A stretch of DNA of 64,000 bases from Burkholderia ambifaria (GTDB lineage: Bacteria; Pseudomonadota; Gammaproteobacteria; Burkholderiales; Burkholderiaceae): NCBI RefSeq assembly GCF_001443045.1, contig NZ_LKPJ01000014.1:1-64000 (forward strand), written 5' to 3'. Under the pieces are notes generated by a model. It saw nothing but the letters and a program-made list of their open reading frames with translations. It did no database searches and was not told the origin of the DNA. Shown one piece after another: positions 37,356 to 47,778 of the stretch (positions are counted from its first letter, which is position 1; every line of letters begins with the position of its first letter). The position numbers and the translations under genes were made by a program.

Positions 37356-37982
37356 TGTTTGATTTATTTTGTTTTAGATTCGCAATACTGTGTTGCGATT
37401 CACTCTGATATACACGGAATCCCAATGAATTGAAATTTTTCTGCTCTAGCTGTTTCCGACGAGACCGTCGCCGAACATCGCGAAACGCATCGGCACGTGG
37501 CATTTCAGGGGACGACAGCCCACATTCCGTGCCCTTCGGCACGTGCGGTAGCGTAACGCGCTTGTCGTCGCTCCGATACCCTCCGGCCGAATCCTGGTCG
37601 AGCGCACCTGAGAGAACGATGCCGAACGGTCAGTGCCGTCATCCCGAGATCCCCCACCCGTGGCACACCCGAACCGAATGCCCCGATCTCCCGAACCCTC
37701 TCCAGTCGACGCTCGACAGTGAGGCGAGCATTCTTGTAGATGTTCGCCCGCACATCGTATTCAATATCATCCACAGTTAATTACACGCCCCGAATCGCCA
37801 TTATGCGAACTTTATAACTCAATCTCCCCAGCATCACGATCTCCGCATCCTCACCCGGCACCGACATGAAAAATACAATATGCATTATTACTATGCAGTC
37901 CATAGTGCATTCCATGCATTGATGCCTTGCTTTATATCTGACATTCTCGAAGCCTGTCGACGGCGCATGGGATGTAATTGAA
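37356..37982. other. AT-richer intergenic with transposase remnant
   Basis: About 630 bases of lower GC than the surroundings, especially 37356-37440 and 37790-37990. It contains the IS481-like remnant at 37684-37774 and otherwise no supported gene. Together with the MITE-like element this looks like a mobile-element scar. Confidence 0.45.
37684..37774 (-). pseudogene. IS481-family transposase N-terminal remnant
   Basis: The minus-strand frame reads ANIYKNARLTVERRLERV, close to the usual IS481 transposase opening (N-x-H-K-N-A-R-L-T, then R-R-x-E-x-V). Similarity is lost after about 30 residues and no DDE catalytic domain follows, so only a 5' fragment survives. No inverted-repeat ends were located. 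Confidence 0.5.
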
Positions 37983-39902
37983 ATGAATGGATTTCGCTTT
38001 AAAAATGAAAAAGGCCGCGCATGCAATACAGTCGACCCGGATCTTGCGGCTCCTGGCGGTTCGAAAACGGGAGCTTCGGTTGTTTCATCAGACAAAAACC
38101 GCCCCGCTAGCCCGGACGGGCTTGAGATCATCAGCCTGATTGATGCTCTTCAGACGCCCGCATGCTATTTCGACGGGAACGGGGAAGTCGTGAGCATCAA
38201 CGACGCATGGCTTGCGTACGCGGATCACCCGGTCGGAACCATGCATCGAGTCCAATGGGTAGAGTTGATCCACGCAGAGCACCGATACACTGCTCTATCG
38301 ACACTTCGGGCGGCACACCCGGACTCGGACCATACAGCGCTGGAGTGTCGACTGGTGGGTTCCCGCGGCATCAACCAATGGTTCATCGTCAATCTTCATC
38401 GTGTTGGCGCCGGGTGGCTTTGCACGTGTACGAACATCCATGACCTGAAGGTCAAGGAAGGCGAACTGAAGAATCGCGCATCGATACAATCAGACATGCT
38501 TAATGTCAGCATAGATTGCATCAAACTGATTTCGCCAACAGGAAATTTGCTGCATATGAATCGCTCCGGATGCCTGGCATTAGGCGTCGATGAAGACTCT
38601 GGATTCGGTATGCCGTGGCTGCCGTTGTTACCCGAAGACGTCTGGCACGAGGGAAATATCGCGCTGGATTCCGCCAGGAGCGGCGTATTCGGCAGATTTT
38701 CCGGGCGAAGCGAGCTCCCGGGACGCGACATTCAATATTGGGACAATATGCTGACGCCAATATTGGACGCCGACGGAACGACAACCGCCATTCTATGTGT
38801 TTCGAGAGACGTCACGCGCGAGCGCCTCGCGCTCGATCTACTTCGGCGTAACGAGGAGAGGCTCGCCATCGCGACTCGTGTCGGAGGACTGGGAATCTGG
38901 GACTACGACATCGCGTCGGACACACTGCAATGCGACGAGAACTGGTATCGAATCATGGGGCGTGCTCCGGACAATCCGATTACCTCGATTGACCAGTTTC
39001 GCCCCTTTATTCACCAGGACGACGTCGACAAGGTCGTTCAAGTCACACAGACCGCGAAAGAGTTCATTTCATCCGGCAAAGACTATCGGTTCGAGTATCG
39101 CATCGTTCAGCCCAATGGTGAAATCCGGTGGATTCAGTCCACGGTCTATCCGCAGAATGAAAAGGGAATCACCAAACGAACCATCGGGTTCGTGCTCGAC
39201 GTAACGGAGATTCGTGTGGCGGAGCGTCGCCGAGAGGCATGGCTGCACTTCGTTTCCCACGACATGCGTTCGCCTCAATCGTCGATTCTTGCGTTGATCG
39301 AGCTTCATCGAACCGCCGAACCACACACCGCCACACGGAACCTGCTCGATCGTATTGCCACGTATGCGCACCGAACGCTGGCGTTGGCCGACGACTTCGT
39401 TCTGCTGGCACGCGCCGAGGCGCCGACCTGGTCCCTGGTGGAAACGGATGTCGGCAGCGTGGTGCTCGATGCGATAGACGAATTGTGGGCACTGGCCCAG
39501 ACGCGAAGCGTCCGGCTCGACGCGGACATTGGGGACGAGGTCTGCGTCGCGCATGTGGAACCCTTCCTGCTGGTACGTGCGGTTGTCAATCTCGTCAACA
39601 ATGCGATCAAATTCAGTCCGACGAACGCCACGGTAACCGTACGTCTGTCCTGCGTTGAACACGGCTATGCCATCTCGGTTTCCGACCACGGCCCCGGCAT
39701 TTCTGCCGACGCTCAGCAACGCCTGTTCGAACCATTTCAACGCTTTCAGGCCGGGCCTTCTCGTTGCCCGCCGGGCGCGGGCCTCGGGCTGGCTTTTGTG
39801 AAGACGATTGCCAAGCGATATGGCGGCAGCATCGAGTTGCACACTCACCCGGGTAAAGGCTGTACATTCATTTTGACGTTGCCAAAAACGTCGCTCACGT
39901 GA
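37983..39902 (+). CDS. PAS-domain sensor histidine kinase
   Basis: 639-residue cytoplasmic histidine kinase with no transmembrane segment. It has three PAS-like regions (about 50-150, 165-280 and 290-410), the last a PAS_3-type fold with RFEYRIVQPNGEIRWIQS. The HisKA domain has its phosphoacceptor in FVSHDMRSP (H426) and the HATPase domain has the N box LVNLVNNAIKFSP, G1 DHGPGI and G2 GAGLGLAFVKT. All catalytic motifs are intact. No response regulator is next to it, so it is an orphan kinase. The 3' end overlaps the convergent AraC gene by 8 bases. A PAS-bound small molecule is the likely signal, but its nature is unknown. Confidence 0.87.
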   Translation: MNGFRFKNEKGRACNTVDPDLAAPGGSKTGASVVSSDKNRPASPDGLEIISLIDALQTPACYFDGNGEVVSINDAWLAYADHPVGTMHRVQWVELIHAEHRYTALSTLRAAHPDSDHTALECRLVGSRGINQWFIVNLHRVGAGWLCTCTNIHDLKVKEGELKNRASIQSDMLNVSIDCIKLISPTGNLLHMNRSGCLALGVDEDSGFGMPWLPLLPEDVWHEGNIALDSARSGVFGRFSGRSELPGRDIQYWDNMLTPILDADGTTTAILCVSRDVTRERLALDLLRRNEERLAIATRVGGLGIWDYDIASDTLQCDENWYRIMGRAPDNPITSIDQFRPFIHQDDVDKVVQVTQTAKEFISSGKDYRFEYRIVQPNGEIRWIQSTVYPQNEKGITKRTIGFVLDVTEIRVAERRREAWLHFVSHDMRSPQSSILALIELHRTAEPHTATRNLLDRIATYAHRTLALADDFVLLARAEAPTWSLVETDVGSVVLDAIDELWALAQTRSVRLDADIGDEVCVAHVEPFLLVRAVVNLVNNAIKFSPTNATVTVRLSCVEHGYAISVSDHGPGISADAQQRLFEPFQRFQAGPSRCPPGAGLGLAFVKTIAKRYGGSIELHTHPGKGCTFILTLPKTSLT

Positions 39903-40863
39903 TGCTAGTGGTCGCTTCGTTACGCGCGCGGTATTCGGTCGGCGTTGTCGACAGGTATTTCCGGAACAGCCTCGCCAGTTGCGCGCCACTGTTGATGCCA
40001 CAGCGACGCGCGACCTTGTCGACAGGCAAACTCGACTCCACCAGCATCTTGCAACTCATGTTCAGGCGCGCGCGCTGCAGATAGTCGGATGGCGTCATGC
40101 CGATCTCGCTCTTGAACCTTCTCAGGAAATTGCGCTCGCTCATGGCTGCGACTTGTGCCGCGTCGTCGATCAAGACAGGCCTGTCGACGTTCGCCTCCAG
40201 CCAACGCGCGGATGCCGTGATCTGCTCGCTCACGTGTGGCGCCATGCTCACCGCAATGGGCAAACCGAACGGTGTAGGCGCCGGTGCCGCCAGAGATCCG
40301 GACACATGCCTCGGGAGGACTTCACCCAAGTCGTTTTCGACAATTCGCAACGCCATGCGCACGGCGTCAGGCTCGTCGCTCGGCGACCCGGTAGCGTATA
40401 TGTTTGGAGATTCTTTGGCCGCACGAAATCCGCTCGAAAGACCTGCCGCATCCAGAAGATGCTTTCCTTCAGCGATCGGATAAACGCCTTCGCAATACGG
40501 GTGGTTGAGGCGCAGCCAATCGATCAGCCGCTTGTCCCGACAAGCCAGATGTGCGGCTGCTCCGCCGGCGATGAACACGATGTGCTTGCCGTCCACGCGC
40601 CGCCGCGAATCGATCCTTTCCGTCCAGACGAAGACCAATGAAGAGGTGGCAATGCGGCCGCCAGCGGCGGAGACCAACGCTACCTCGTAGCGCGCCTCGC
40701 CGGAAGGACAAGATGCAGTCAGCGCACTTGCCTGATGAAAAATCTCGATGATCGCCGCGACATCGTGCAGCGCAAATCCATTGGATAGCACAATGTCAAC
40801 TCGCGTCGGTGCCCGCGCAGCGGGCTTCCGCGAGCAGGGCAGTATGGCGTGCTCTAATTCCAC
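39895..40863 (-). CDS. GlxA-type AraC regulator with DJ-1/PfpI-like domain
   Basis: 322-residue transcription regulator. The N-terminal domain resembles DJ-1/PfpI (GATase1-like, VDIVLSNGFALHDVAAIIE), as in GlxA/FtrA regulators, where it acts as a sensor rather than an amidase. The C-terminus holds two AraC helix-turn-helix motifs (MSERNFLRRFKSEIGMTPSDYL and VDKVARRCGINSGAQLARLF). I prefer GTG at 40863 as the start because the domain begins soon after it; the frame stays open to 41181 through weakly coding sequence. It is convergent with the histidine kinase gene. Target genes are unknown. Confidence 0.8.
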   Translation of the reverse strand: MELEHAILPCSRKPAARAPTRVDIVLSNGFALHDVAAIIEIFHQASALTASCPSGEARYEVALVSAAGGRIATSSLVFVWTERIDSRRRVDGKHIVFIAGGAAAHLACRDKRLIDWLRLNHPYCEGVYPIAEGKHLLDAAGLSSGFRAAKESPNIYATGSPSDEPDAVRMALRIVENDLGEVLPRHVSGSLAAPAPTPFGLPIAVSMAPHVSEQITASARWLEANVDRPVLIDDAAQVAAMSERNFLRRFKSEIGMTPSDYLQRARLNMSCKMLVESSLPVDKVARRCGINSGAQLARLFRKYLSTTPTEYRARNEATTSIT

Positions 40864-41550
40864 GGTTATTCCCAAGGATGTCGTTGACCGGCAGAGGCCC
40901 GCTCCGGGTTCTGCAACTCGGACCCGTTGACGCAAGCTATCCGGGCGACCCTCGGCAACGATCAAGTGGCAGAATGGAGCAGCCCGTGGCCGCCTGAAAC
41001 GGGCAAACACCCATGTACGGACGGCCCCGAGAATTCTAGGAGGAACGGTCGGGGCGGCTTGACACTCCGTCTCAAAAATGCGGAACATCACGCGTGTTCG
41101 AAAATTTGTGCATAAAGACGTCCCGATCGATGTATGGCTTACTTCGGCATAAATGCATCGATCATCGGCACGGATACGCACGCTGAATTGAAATCTTGAA
41201 AGTCGTGCCGTTCCAGGCGGAATGGGCGGTCAGCCAGACACAGTGCGATCCGCACTTTCAGCCGAGCAGGGCCTCGTCGAATTGTCGGCAAAACGAGCGA
41301 TTCGGCCCGGCATGGCGCATGAGGTGGAACCGCAATTCGCAAACGATTGCTGTCACGAGTCGACCTGTTCGAGAGCGCGTGAAGTGTCCAGGTACTGAAA
41401 CGATCGAGTTGGCTGAAGCCGTCCTCGGTGCGCTACGGCAAAGTACGTACTGTATGCTTGACATGCCACACTAGCGCGTTCTGAGCGGGCCATTGGCTCA
41501 ATACAAAGTTCGGCCGCGCGGGACGGATCAAAACCGGATGAAAATCAGCA
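40864..41550. other. Long intergenic between divergent AraC genes
   Basis: About 690 bases. Short frames on both strands lack ribosome binding sites and family features. The minus-strand frame 41139-41342 ends like a protein C-terminus but has no recognisable match. The gap probably contains the promoters of both regulators. Confidence 0.4.
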
Positions 41551-42627
41551 ATGAGCGCTGCATTGAACGACGACCCGCTACACACTGCGATACCGCTAGG
41601 CCGCTTGTTGTTGCCGCCGGAGCCGCCGACCCTCGCGCCTGGCATCGCGCACAGCAATTTCAGCGTTCAAGGCGACGCCCGTCGAAGCTTCCTGGCCTGG
41701 CAGGAGCGCATGAGTCCTGTCTACGACATTTGGCCTTCGTCAAAGCAAGCTGAGGAGACGTTCGATGCATCGCTGTCCCGTTACACAATCGACAATCTGA
41801 GCATCTTCGACTTTCGCACGGGGCCGAACCTGGCCGTGCGATCATTGGGTCGGGTTTCGACCGAGAGCGTTCGCGACATCACGTTCAGCATATTCCTTGA
41901 AGGGCCGCCGGCCGAGTTCCTGGGCGGCAAACCACGGTCCGACGTGCCGCAATTTCCAAGTATCCTCGCGCTGGACATGGATCAGCCGTGCACAATCCGG
42001 AGTTTTCAAGGTCGGATACTTCTCCTTTTTGTACCGCGCGCTTTGGTGGAAAGATCATTCCCTGATGCAGCCTCCCTGCATGGCCGCTGGATTCACGCCA
42101 CCACCCCTCTCACGCGCATACTGATCGAGCATGTGGTGGCGCTCAGGAGAGAAATCGTCGGCCTGAGCAAGAAGGAGGCGCATCAGTCCTTTCTCACCGC
42201 TGTAGAGCTGATCGTTGCAGCTTTCAGCCGTCAAGCGGGCCTTGCCGGTAACGCTCGCGCGGCGGTACGCGCTGCTATTTGTGGGCAAGTACGGCGGCAT
42301 GTAGAGACAAATCTGCATGATCCGAATTTATCGCCTGACAGCGTGCTGGCGTCGCTCCATCTCTCACGCGCCAGCGTATATCGCATATTTGAGCATGAAG
42401 GTGGCCTGGCCGCCTATATCCGCAACCGCAGGCTGAGAATGGCGGCCGATGAGCTGGTGCGCTTTCCGCATATGGAGGTGCAGGACGTAGCCTCGGGGTT
42501 GGGTTTCAATGATGCGTCGAGCTTTACGCGCGCATTTCGTCGCGCTTTCGACATCGCGCCACGAGAATTGCACGAGTACGCACCGTTGCTCCAGCGCGGA
42601 AGTACAAAACGGGAGCGCTTCACATAG
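41551..42627 (+). CDS. AraC-family regulator with AraC-binding-like N-domain
   Basis: 358 residues. The N-terminal half matches the AraC-binding-like (FeaR/NphR-type) sensor fold, with a characteristic VRDITFSIFLEG and FPSILALDMDQP. The C-terminal DNA-binding domain contains LSPDSVLASLHLSRASVYRIF and VQDVASGLGFNDASSFTRAF. Start at ATG 41551, ribosome binding site weak (GGATGA). No catabolic operon lies next to it; the target is not evident. Confidence 0.8.
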   Translation: MSAALNDDPLHTAIPLGRLLLPPEPPTLAPGIAHSNFSVQGDARRSFLAWQERMSPVYDIWPSSKQAEETFDASLSRYTIDNLSIFDFRTGPNLAVRSLGRVSTESVRDITFSIFLEGPPAEFLGGKPRSDVPQFPSILALDMDQPCTIRSFQGRILLLFVPRALVERSFPDAASLHGRWIHATTPLTRILIEHVVALRREIVGLSKKEAHQSFLTAVELIVAAFSRQAGLAGNARAAVRAAICGQVRRHVETNLHDPNLSPDSVLASLHLSRASVYRIFEHEGGLAAYIRNRRLRMAADELVRFPHMEVQDVASGLGFNDASSFTRAFRRAFDIAPRELHEYAPLLQRGSTKRERFT

Positions 42628-42841
42628 GGGCAGTGGTGAACCGGTTGGATCGCGGGCTGCGATCGGGGCCTCGACATCATGGGGCCGTGTCATACACATG
42701 TGTTCCGGCACACTCATGAACACGCCTCAAGGTGGCAACGGATTTTCTGAATCACCAAGCGACGCCGTACTTTCTTCGAAAGTAACGAAGAATCGGGGGA
42801 TGCCGAATGAAAGCACGGATCGCCCCTTGGACAAAACAGCG

Positions 42842-45337
42842 TTAGCGATCATGAGAAGAGGCCTGGTTCGCTCGCTCCGGGTGCTTGTGCTCAGCACCAG
42901 TCGGCGCGGAAGCTGCGGAAGCTGCCGAAGCTGCCGAATCAACCGACAGCTTGTTCATATACGCCGGCGCAGCCTTCATCTTCTGTCGAACTCCCGGCGG
43001 AGGCGCCGTCGGGCGCTGCTCCATGCTGGCCAGCATCTGCTGGCACGGCAACGGGCGATTGCGGCCCGGCTGCAGCAACGCGAGCAGACTCGCGAGCGGA
43101 TTCAGCAAGCCCAGCCCGATCGCCGCCCCGCCACGCGCGATCAGTGCCCCGGCCTTGACCCCGACGTGCGGTTGCTTGAAGGATCCGGTGACATACAGTG
43201 GCGAGCGTAGCGATATCACCCGGAATCCCTTGGTATGCGGATGGATCGTCAGATTCATGGTCTCGTCCCGCAGGTTCACGTTACCGTCCATTCCGATCAC
43301 CGCGTCATCGGTGTCGAGCGCGAACACGCGCGAGTCGAGCACGCCATTGGTGGCCACGAAGTCGGCCACTCCGCAGTTGATCTTTACGTCACGTGTGCCG
43401 AACAATTTCTCGTACACCACGTTTGCCACGTTCAGCCCGGCGGCTTCCATCAGCAGGAGACTCACCGTGCCGTCGGTGACCAATGTCTTCACTTCCCCGT
43501 TGGAAGTCGCTGCGAGTGCCGCCGGCGAATTGCCGGTGGCCGATAACGCGGCATCGCCGTTGACCTCGCCGAGCGCTGTTTGCATCACCGAGAATGTCGG
43601 GAACAGTTGCTTGAGTTTCAGATGTCGCGCCTGCAGCGAGAACCGCCCCTTGAGCGGCATGCCGCTGCCGTCCAGGTGGATGTTCGAAGCAAGCGTGCCA
43701 CCCGCGACACCAAAGTTCAGCGGGTTGAGCGTCAGCACACCGTCATGCATGACGACGTGGGTCGACAGGTCGGTGATCGGCAAACTCGAGGTCTTGACGA
43801 TGCGCCGCCCGGTAAATCGAACGTCGGCGTCGATCTTCTTCCAGCGGTCGGTGCGAAATGCCTCGACCGGCAACGCCTTGTTCGCGGGCTGCGCGACGGC
43901 GGCGCCCCGCCGCGCCTTGCTGGCATTCGTGTCGGCGCCGATGAGTGGCGCAAGGTCGGAGAACTGCAGCAGTTTTGACACCAGCGTACCGGACAGGAGC
44001 GGCCTCGGTTCGCGCGAAACGTACACCAACGTGCCGTTGAGATCGCTGCCACCGACGCGTCCCGTGAAGTCCTCGTACTTGAAGACGTCGCCGGACGCCC
44101 GGAACTGGCCGACCAGCCGGCCGTCGGTCGCATAAGGAGAGGTTTCGGGTAATGTGATGCCCGTGACTTCATACAGTTGGGCCATGCTGGTGCCCGCGAG
44201 CCACAGTCGAAGATCAACCGCAGCCAGGTGAGACGGATCAGTCAGCGTGCCAACGAGCGCCAGGTGCGTATGGCCAAAGCGCACATCGGCCTGAACCGGA
44301 AACGGGCGTTGCGTGCCCTGCACCTCCAGCAAATTGCCGCTCTTGCCAGTGCCGACGACATCCCCCTTCTTGTAGGTTCCCTTGACGGTCCAGCCAATCA
44401 TGTAAGGGCCGACGCTGGCAGATGCCGCGGCCGCTGCGCCGGCCGACGCGCTCGTTGTCGCCGAGGCCGTTGTGCCCGATGCGGTAGCTGCGGGTGCGTT
44501 CGACGCCGCCGGTGGGCCTGATACAGGCGGAGCTATTGTAGTGCCGGATTTCGTTGCTTCTGCATGCGAAGCAGCGGCCAACGCTTGCGAAGCCGCTGCC
44601 GATGCGCGGGACGCCGCCTCGGCACCCGACGCAGGAACCGTCGGTTGCGCCGAACCGGCGTGCGCCTGGGCCGCAAGCTTCTTTTGACCTGCCGGCCCGA
44701 CAGCCTGTGCCGATTCGCGGTGCGCCAACGCCTCCTGCTGCTTCACCACCGCACCGAACGGGATCGGCTGGCCAAGCGTGTCGATCACGGCGCTCAGATC
44801 GAATTGCTTTTGCTGGTCGTAGTAGCCGAGATTGCCTCGGGCAAACGCGATCTCATGCAAGTCGAGCGTCCATTGGCCCCGATGCGCGAGCTTCCTGAGC
44901 TTGAACGTCCAGTTGTCTCGCCCGTCCCTGAGGCGTTCGAGGTCGACGGTTGGATTGACCAGATCGATTGCCGGAATCACGATGTGGCGTGCCATCAGCG
45001 GTAGAGCCTCGACTTCGAAGCTGATCGCGTCCAGCGTGACGAAATACTTCGTGCGCGCCCAATCGGGATTGGAGATCGTGACATGGTGTGCGCTGAATCG
45101 TGGCCATGGCACCCATGCGCGCCAGCCCTGCTCGCTCATGGGCCGACGCCACCCGACACGCAGATCGCCGTTGATGGCGAACGGCCGTCCGATCGCGTCC
45201 GACACCTTGTCATCGACCCAAGGCCGGGCTCGATTCCAGTCGAACGTCACAATGAAGATGATCAGCGCCGCAAGCGCCAGAGTGACGATAACGGAAAGCC
45301 ACGCGGCCGCCTTGCCGACGGTGTGGCCGATATGCAT
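42842..45337 (-). CDS. AsmA-family envelope protein
   Basis: 831-residue AsmA-like protein anchored by an N-terminal membrane helix (WLSVIVTLALAALIIFIV) with the long remainder in the periplasm. The amphipathic groove repeats typical of AsmA/TamB bridge proteins occur in the first half and in the C-terminal DUF3971/AsmA_2-like region (residues about 430-760). A low-complexity Ala/Ser/Thr stretch (about residues 225-320) is an unusual insert. GGGGAG precedes the ATG. AsmA proteins help move lipids to, or assemble proteins in, the outer membrane. The gene is monocistronic here. Confidence 0.82.
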   Translation of the reverse strand: MHIGHTVGKAAAWLSVIVTLALAALIIFIVTFDWNRARPWVDDKVSDAIGRPFAINGDLRVGWRRPMSEQGWRAWVPWPRFSAHHVTISNPDWARTKYFVTLDAISFEVEALPLMARHIVIPAIDLVNPTVDLERLRDGRDNWTFKLRKLAHRGQWTLDLHEIAFARGNLGYYDQQKQFDLSAVIDTLGQPIPFGAVVKQQEALAHRESAQAVGPAGQKKLAAQAHAGSAQPTVPASGAEAASRASAAASQALAAASHAEATKSGTTIAPPVSGPPAASNAPAATASGTTASATTSASAGAAAAASASVGPYMIGWTVKGTYKKGDVVGTGKSGNLLEVQGTQRPFPVQADVRFGHTHLALVGTLTDPSHLAAVDLRLWLAGTSMAQLYEVTGITLPETSPYATDGRLVGQFRASGDVFKYEDFTGRVGGSDLNGTLVYVSREPRPLLSGTLVSKLLQFSDLAPLIGADTNASKARRGAAVAQPANKALPVEAFRTDRWKKIDADVRFTGRRIVKTSSLPITDLSTHVVMHDGVLTLNPLNFGVAGGTLASNIHLDGSGMPLKGRFSLQARHLKLKQLFPTFSVMQTALGEVNGDAALSATGNSPAALAATSNGEVKTLVTDGTVSLLLMEAAGLNVANVVYEKLFGTRDVKINCGVADFVATNGVLDSRVFALDTDDAVIGMDGNVNLRDETMNLTIHPHTKGFRVISLRSPLYVTGSFKQPHVGVKAGALIARGGAAIGLGLLNPLASLLALLQPGRNRPLPCQQMLASMEQRPTAPPPGVRQKMKAAPAYMNKLSVDSAASAASAASAPTGAEHKHPERANQASSHDR

Positions 45338-45732
45338 TGCTCACTCCCCGAGTTTGCTGATCGGTATCGGGCAATTCGTGTTCCTGAATGCGCTTCAAAT
45401 GGGCATGTCCGATGATATCGACACGTAATCGCGTTCGGCCTGCCGAGAGCGTGCGCGAGCAGTGGAAAGATGCCGCGCGATCCGATTGCCGGACCATCCG
45501 CCATACGCGCAGGAATTTCGAGGGATTGCAGATAAGGAGGGCTCCGCCAGGCAGCGTGCGTGAATTCGAAATGGGGTTCTCACGACTTTTCAGGAGTGAA
45601 TCTTCGCAGTAATGTCCCGAACGACTGCTCCATCTGCTCGCGCTGTCTGGCGGTGGCACGCTCGTTGCGCGAGAGAAGCGGACGCTTGCTGCGGTGCTTC
45701 CCGCATCCACGGTATGTCGATCGGGAGAATCA
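45338..45732. other. Intergenic between divergent asmA-like and phoD-like genes
   Basis: About 395 bases, presumably holding both promoters. No gene is supported; the open frames are short and lack ribosome binding sites. Confidence 0.4.
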
Positions 45733-47535
45733 ATGGATCGTCGCCATTTCCTCAAGTCGTCGGCCTTTTTTACCATTGCGGCTGCCACCGCCACGCTCGA
45801 CGCTCCCCCGACGGTCCTGCCGGTCAGTGCCGTGCGCAAGAATCTCTATCGATTCCCGCAAGGTGTCGCAAGCGGTGATCCGCGCGATCGCTCCATCGTG
45901 TTCTGGACGCGATGCGTGCCGGCATCTCGGGACGCCCGGCACCCAGCAAAAGGCGTCGCGCGCGCGGTACCGCTACGACTCGAAGTATCGACGCTGCCGG
46001 ATTTCTCGACGCTCGTCGCCAGCGTCCCGCTGAGGGCGCTGTCCACCTACGACTTCACCGTGCGCGCGAAGGTGACGGCGCTCTCGCCGAAGACCACCTA
46101 CCACTACAGGTTCGTCGCCGGCGACGACGTCAGCATGACGGGTGTCGCACGCACGGCGCCAGAGGCAAACGAGGCCAACGAACGGGTTCGCTTCGCGTGG
46201 CTCACCTGCCAGGACTGGAGCGTCAACCACTGGCAAGCGATGACGTTGCTGGCCGCAGAACGCGATCTCGATTTCGTCGTGCACGTGGGCGACTACATCT
46301 ATGAAACGGTCGGGACCTCTCCCCCCGGCCGTGCCGAGCCGGCGCATCCTCCGCTGCGCTTGCCCGACGGCAAGCTGCTCGCGGACGGCCGCGCGTATGC
46401 CGACACGCTCGAAGACTACCGGACGCTCTACCGCACCTATCGTGCCGATCCGCGCCTCCAGACGCTGCACCAGCGCCTGCCGATGATCGCGATCTGGGAC
46501 GACCACGAATTTTCCGACGACTGCTGGCAGGATCATCAGGTCTACACCAACGAGGAGCGGCAGGAAACCCGCCGGCGGCACAGCGCCAGTCGCGCGTGGG
46601 CGGAGTACATGCCGGTGGATTGGAGCGATGTGCGCTTCGAGCCGGACAATCCGTCGTACACGAACATTCGCATCTACCGCGATTTTCGTTTCGGCATGCT
46701 GATGCACCTGGTGATGACGGACGAGCGGCTGTATCGCGACGACCATGTCGTGAGCGAGGCAGCCGTCGCGCGCACGCGCGGGCACGACCCGGTGCATGGG
46801 GACGATGCAGCCGGCTCGCGCTACTTCGTCAAGCAGGACGTGCTGCAACGTGACGAGGCGCGCGATACCAAGCAGCTTGGTCGCCCGCCGTCGATGCTGG
46901 GTCCGGAACAGACACAATGGTGGAAAGCCACGATGAAGGGCTCGCCGGCAACCTGGAAGGTGTGGGGCAACGAGGTGATGTTGAACCGGCTGTGGCTCCT
47001 GATGCCGGGCGCGCCCAAGACACCGGCGGCCCGCCTCGTGGTCGATTGCGACGCCTGGGACGGCTATCCCGCACACAAGCACGAACTGCTCGCTTACTTG
47101 AGGGAGCACGGGATCCATAACGTCGTCGCGATCACCGGGGATCTGCATGCATTTCAGTGCGGCGTCGTGCGGGACGATCCCGATCCCTCGACGGGGGTAC
47201 CCGTGCTCGTCGATTTCGTCTGCGCCGGCATCAGCAGCGCATCCTTCTATTCGTACCTGAAAGTCGCATGGAACGGTACACCGCTAGCGTCGATCGCGGC
47301 CACCCCCGCCAAACTCGACAACTTCCTGATGGCGAACAACCCCGATCTGTGCCACGCCGACCACGACGCGCAGGGTTATGCGTCGGCCACCGTCACGCCG
47401 GAACATTTTTCCGTCACGTTCAACAAAGTGAAGCCATTGGACCTGGACGGAGCCGCGCCCGCGGACGCACTGCTTGGCCGCACGCGATTGACCGTGCCCA
47501 ACGGCTCAGTCGAGGTACGCGTCGAACCCATCTAG
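45733..47535 (+). CDS. phoD: PhoD-family alkaline phosphatase, Tat-exported
   Basis: 600-residue secreted phosphodiesterase/phosphatase. The N-terminus MDRRHFLKSSAFF is a twin-arginine signal (RRxFLK) ending near ALDAP-type residues. The PhoD N-terminal beta domain follows (FPQGVASGDPRDRSIVFW, FRFVAGD), then the metal-centre motifs LTCQDW, VVHVGDYIYE, IWDDHEF and the later GDLHAFQ. These residues bind iron and calcium in PhoD enzymes. CGGGAGA upstream of the ATG sets the start; an in-frame ATG at 45694 would displace the signal peptide. Such enzymes release phosphate from phosphodiesters; no Pho box was identified. Confidence 0.9.
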   Translation: MDRRHFLKSSAFFTIAAATATLDAPPTVLPVSAVRKNLYRFPQGVASGDPRDRSIVFWTRCVPASRDARHPAKGVARAVPLRLEVSTLPDFSTLVASVPLRALSTYDFTVRAKVTALSPKTTYHYRFVAGDDVSMTGVARTAPEANEANERVRFAWLTCQDWSVNHWQAMTLLAAERDLDFVVHVGDYIYETVGTSPPGRAEPAHPPLRLPDGKLLADGRAYADTLEDYRTLYRTYRADPRLQTLHQRLPMIAIWDDHEFSDDCWQDHQVYTNEERQETRRRHSASRAWAEYMPVDWSDVRFEPDNPSYTNIRIYRDFRFGMLMHLVMTDERLYRDDHVVSEAAVARTRGHDPVHGDDAAGSRYFVKQDVLQRDEARDTKQLGRPPSMLGPEQTQWWKATMKGSPATWKVWGNEVMLNRLWLLMPGAPKTPAARLVVDCDAWDGYPAHKHELLAYLREHGIHNVVAITGDLHAFQCGVVRDDPDPSTGVPVLVDFVCAGISSASFYSYLKVAWNGTPLASIAATPAKLDNFLMANNPDLCHADHDAQGYASATVTPEHFSVTFNKVKPLDLDGAAPADALLGRTRLTVPNGSVEVRVEPI

Positions 47536-47631
47536 ACTCCGATGCGCGCGTGGGTTCGTTGTATCGTGCCTTCCCGCACATTCAAGTGCGGGCCCCTGCC
47601 AGTCATGCACAGCGCCGCTCCAGGCCGCTCG

Positions 47632-47778
47632 TCAGTGGATATGTCCGCTGAAAAGCCCGAGCAATCCTATGACGATCAGGTAGATCGCAACGATGTAATT
47701 CAGCAAGCGCGGCACCACCAGAATAAGAATTCCAGCGATCAGCGAGACCAACGGGCTCAAATTCGAAAATACGTGCAT
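47632..47778 (-). CDS. DUF3096 small membrane protein
   Basis: 48-residue protein, almost entirely two membrane helices (LVSLIAGILILVVPRLLNYI and IVAIYLIVIGLLGLF), matching the DUF3096 layout of tiny inner-membrane proteins. AGGGAG eight bases upstream of the ATG supports this start; the longer frame to 47940 has no support. It is convergent with the phosphatase gene. Function is unknown for the family. Confidence 0.82.
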   Translation of the reverse strand: MHVFSNLSPLVSLIAGILILVVPRLLNYIVAIYLIVIGLLGLFSGHIH

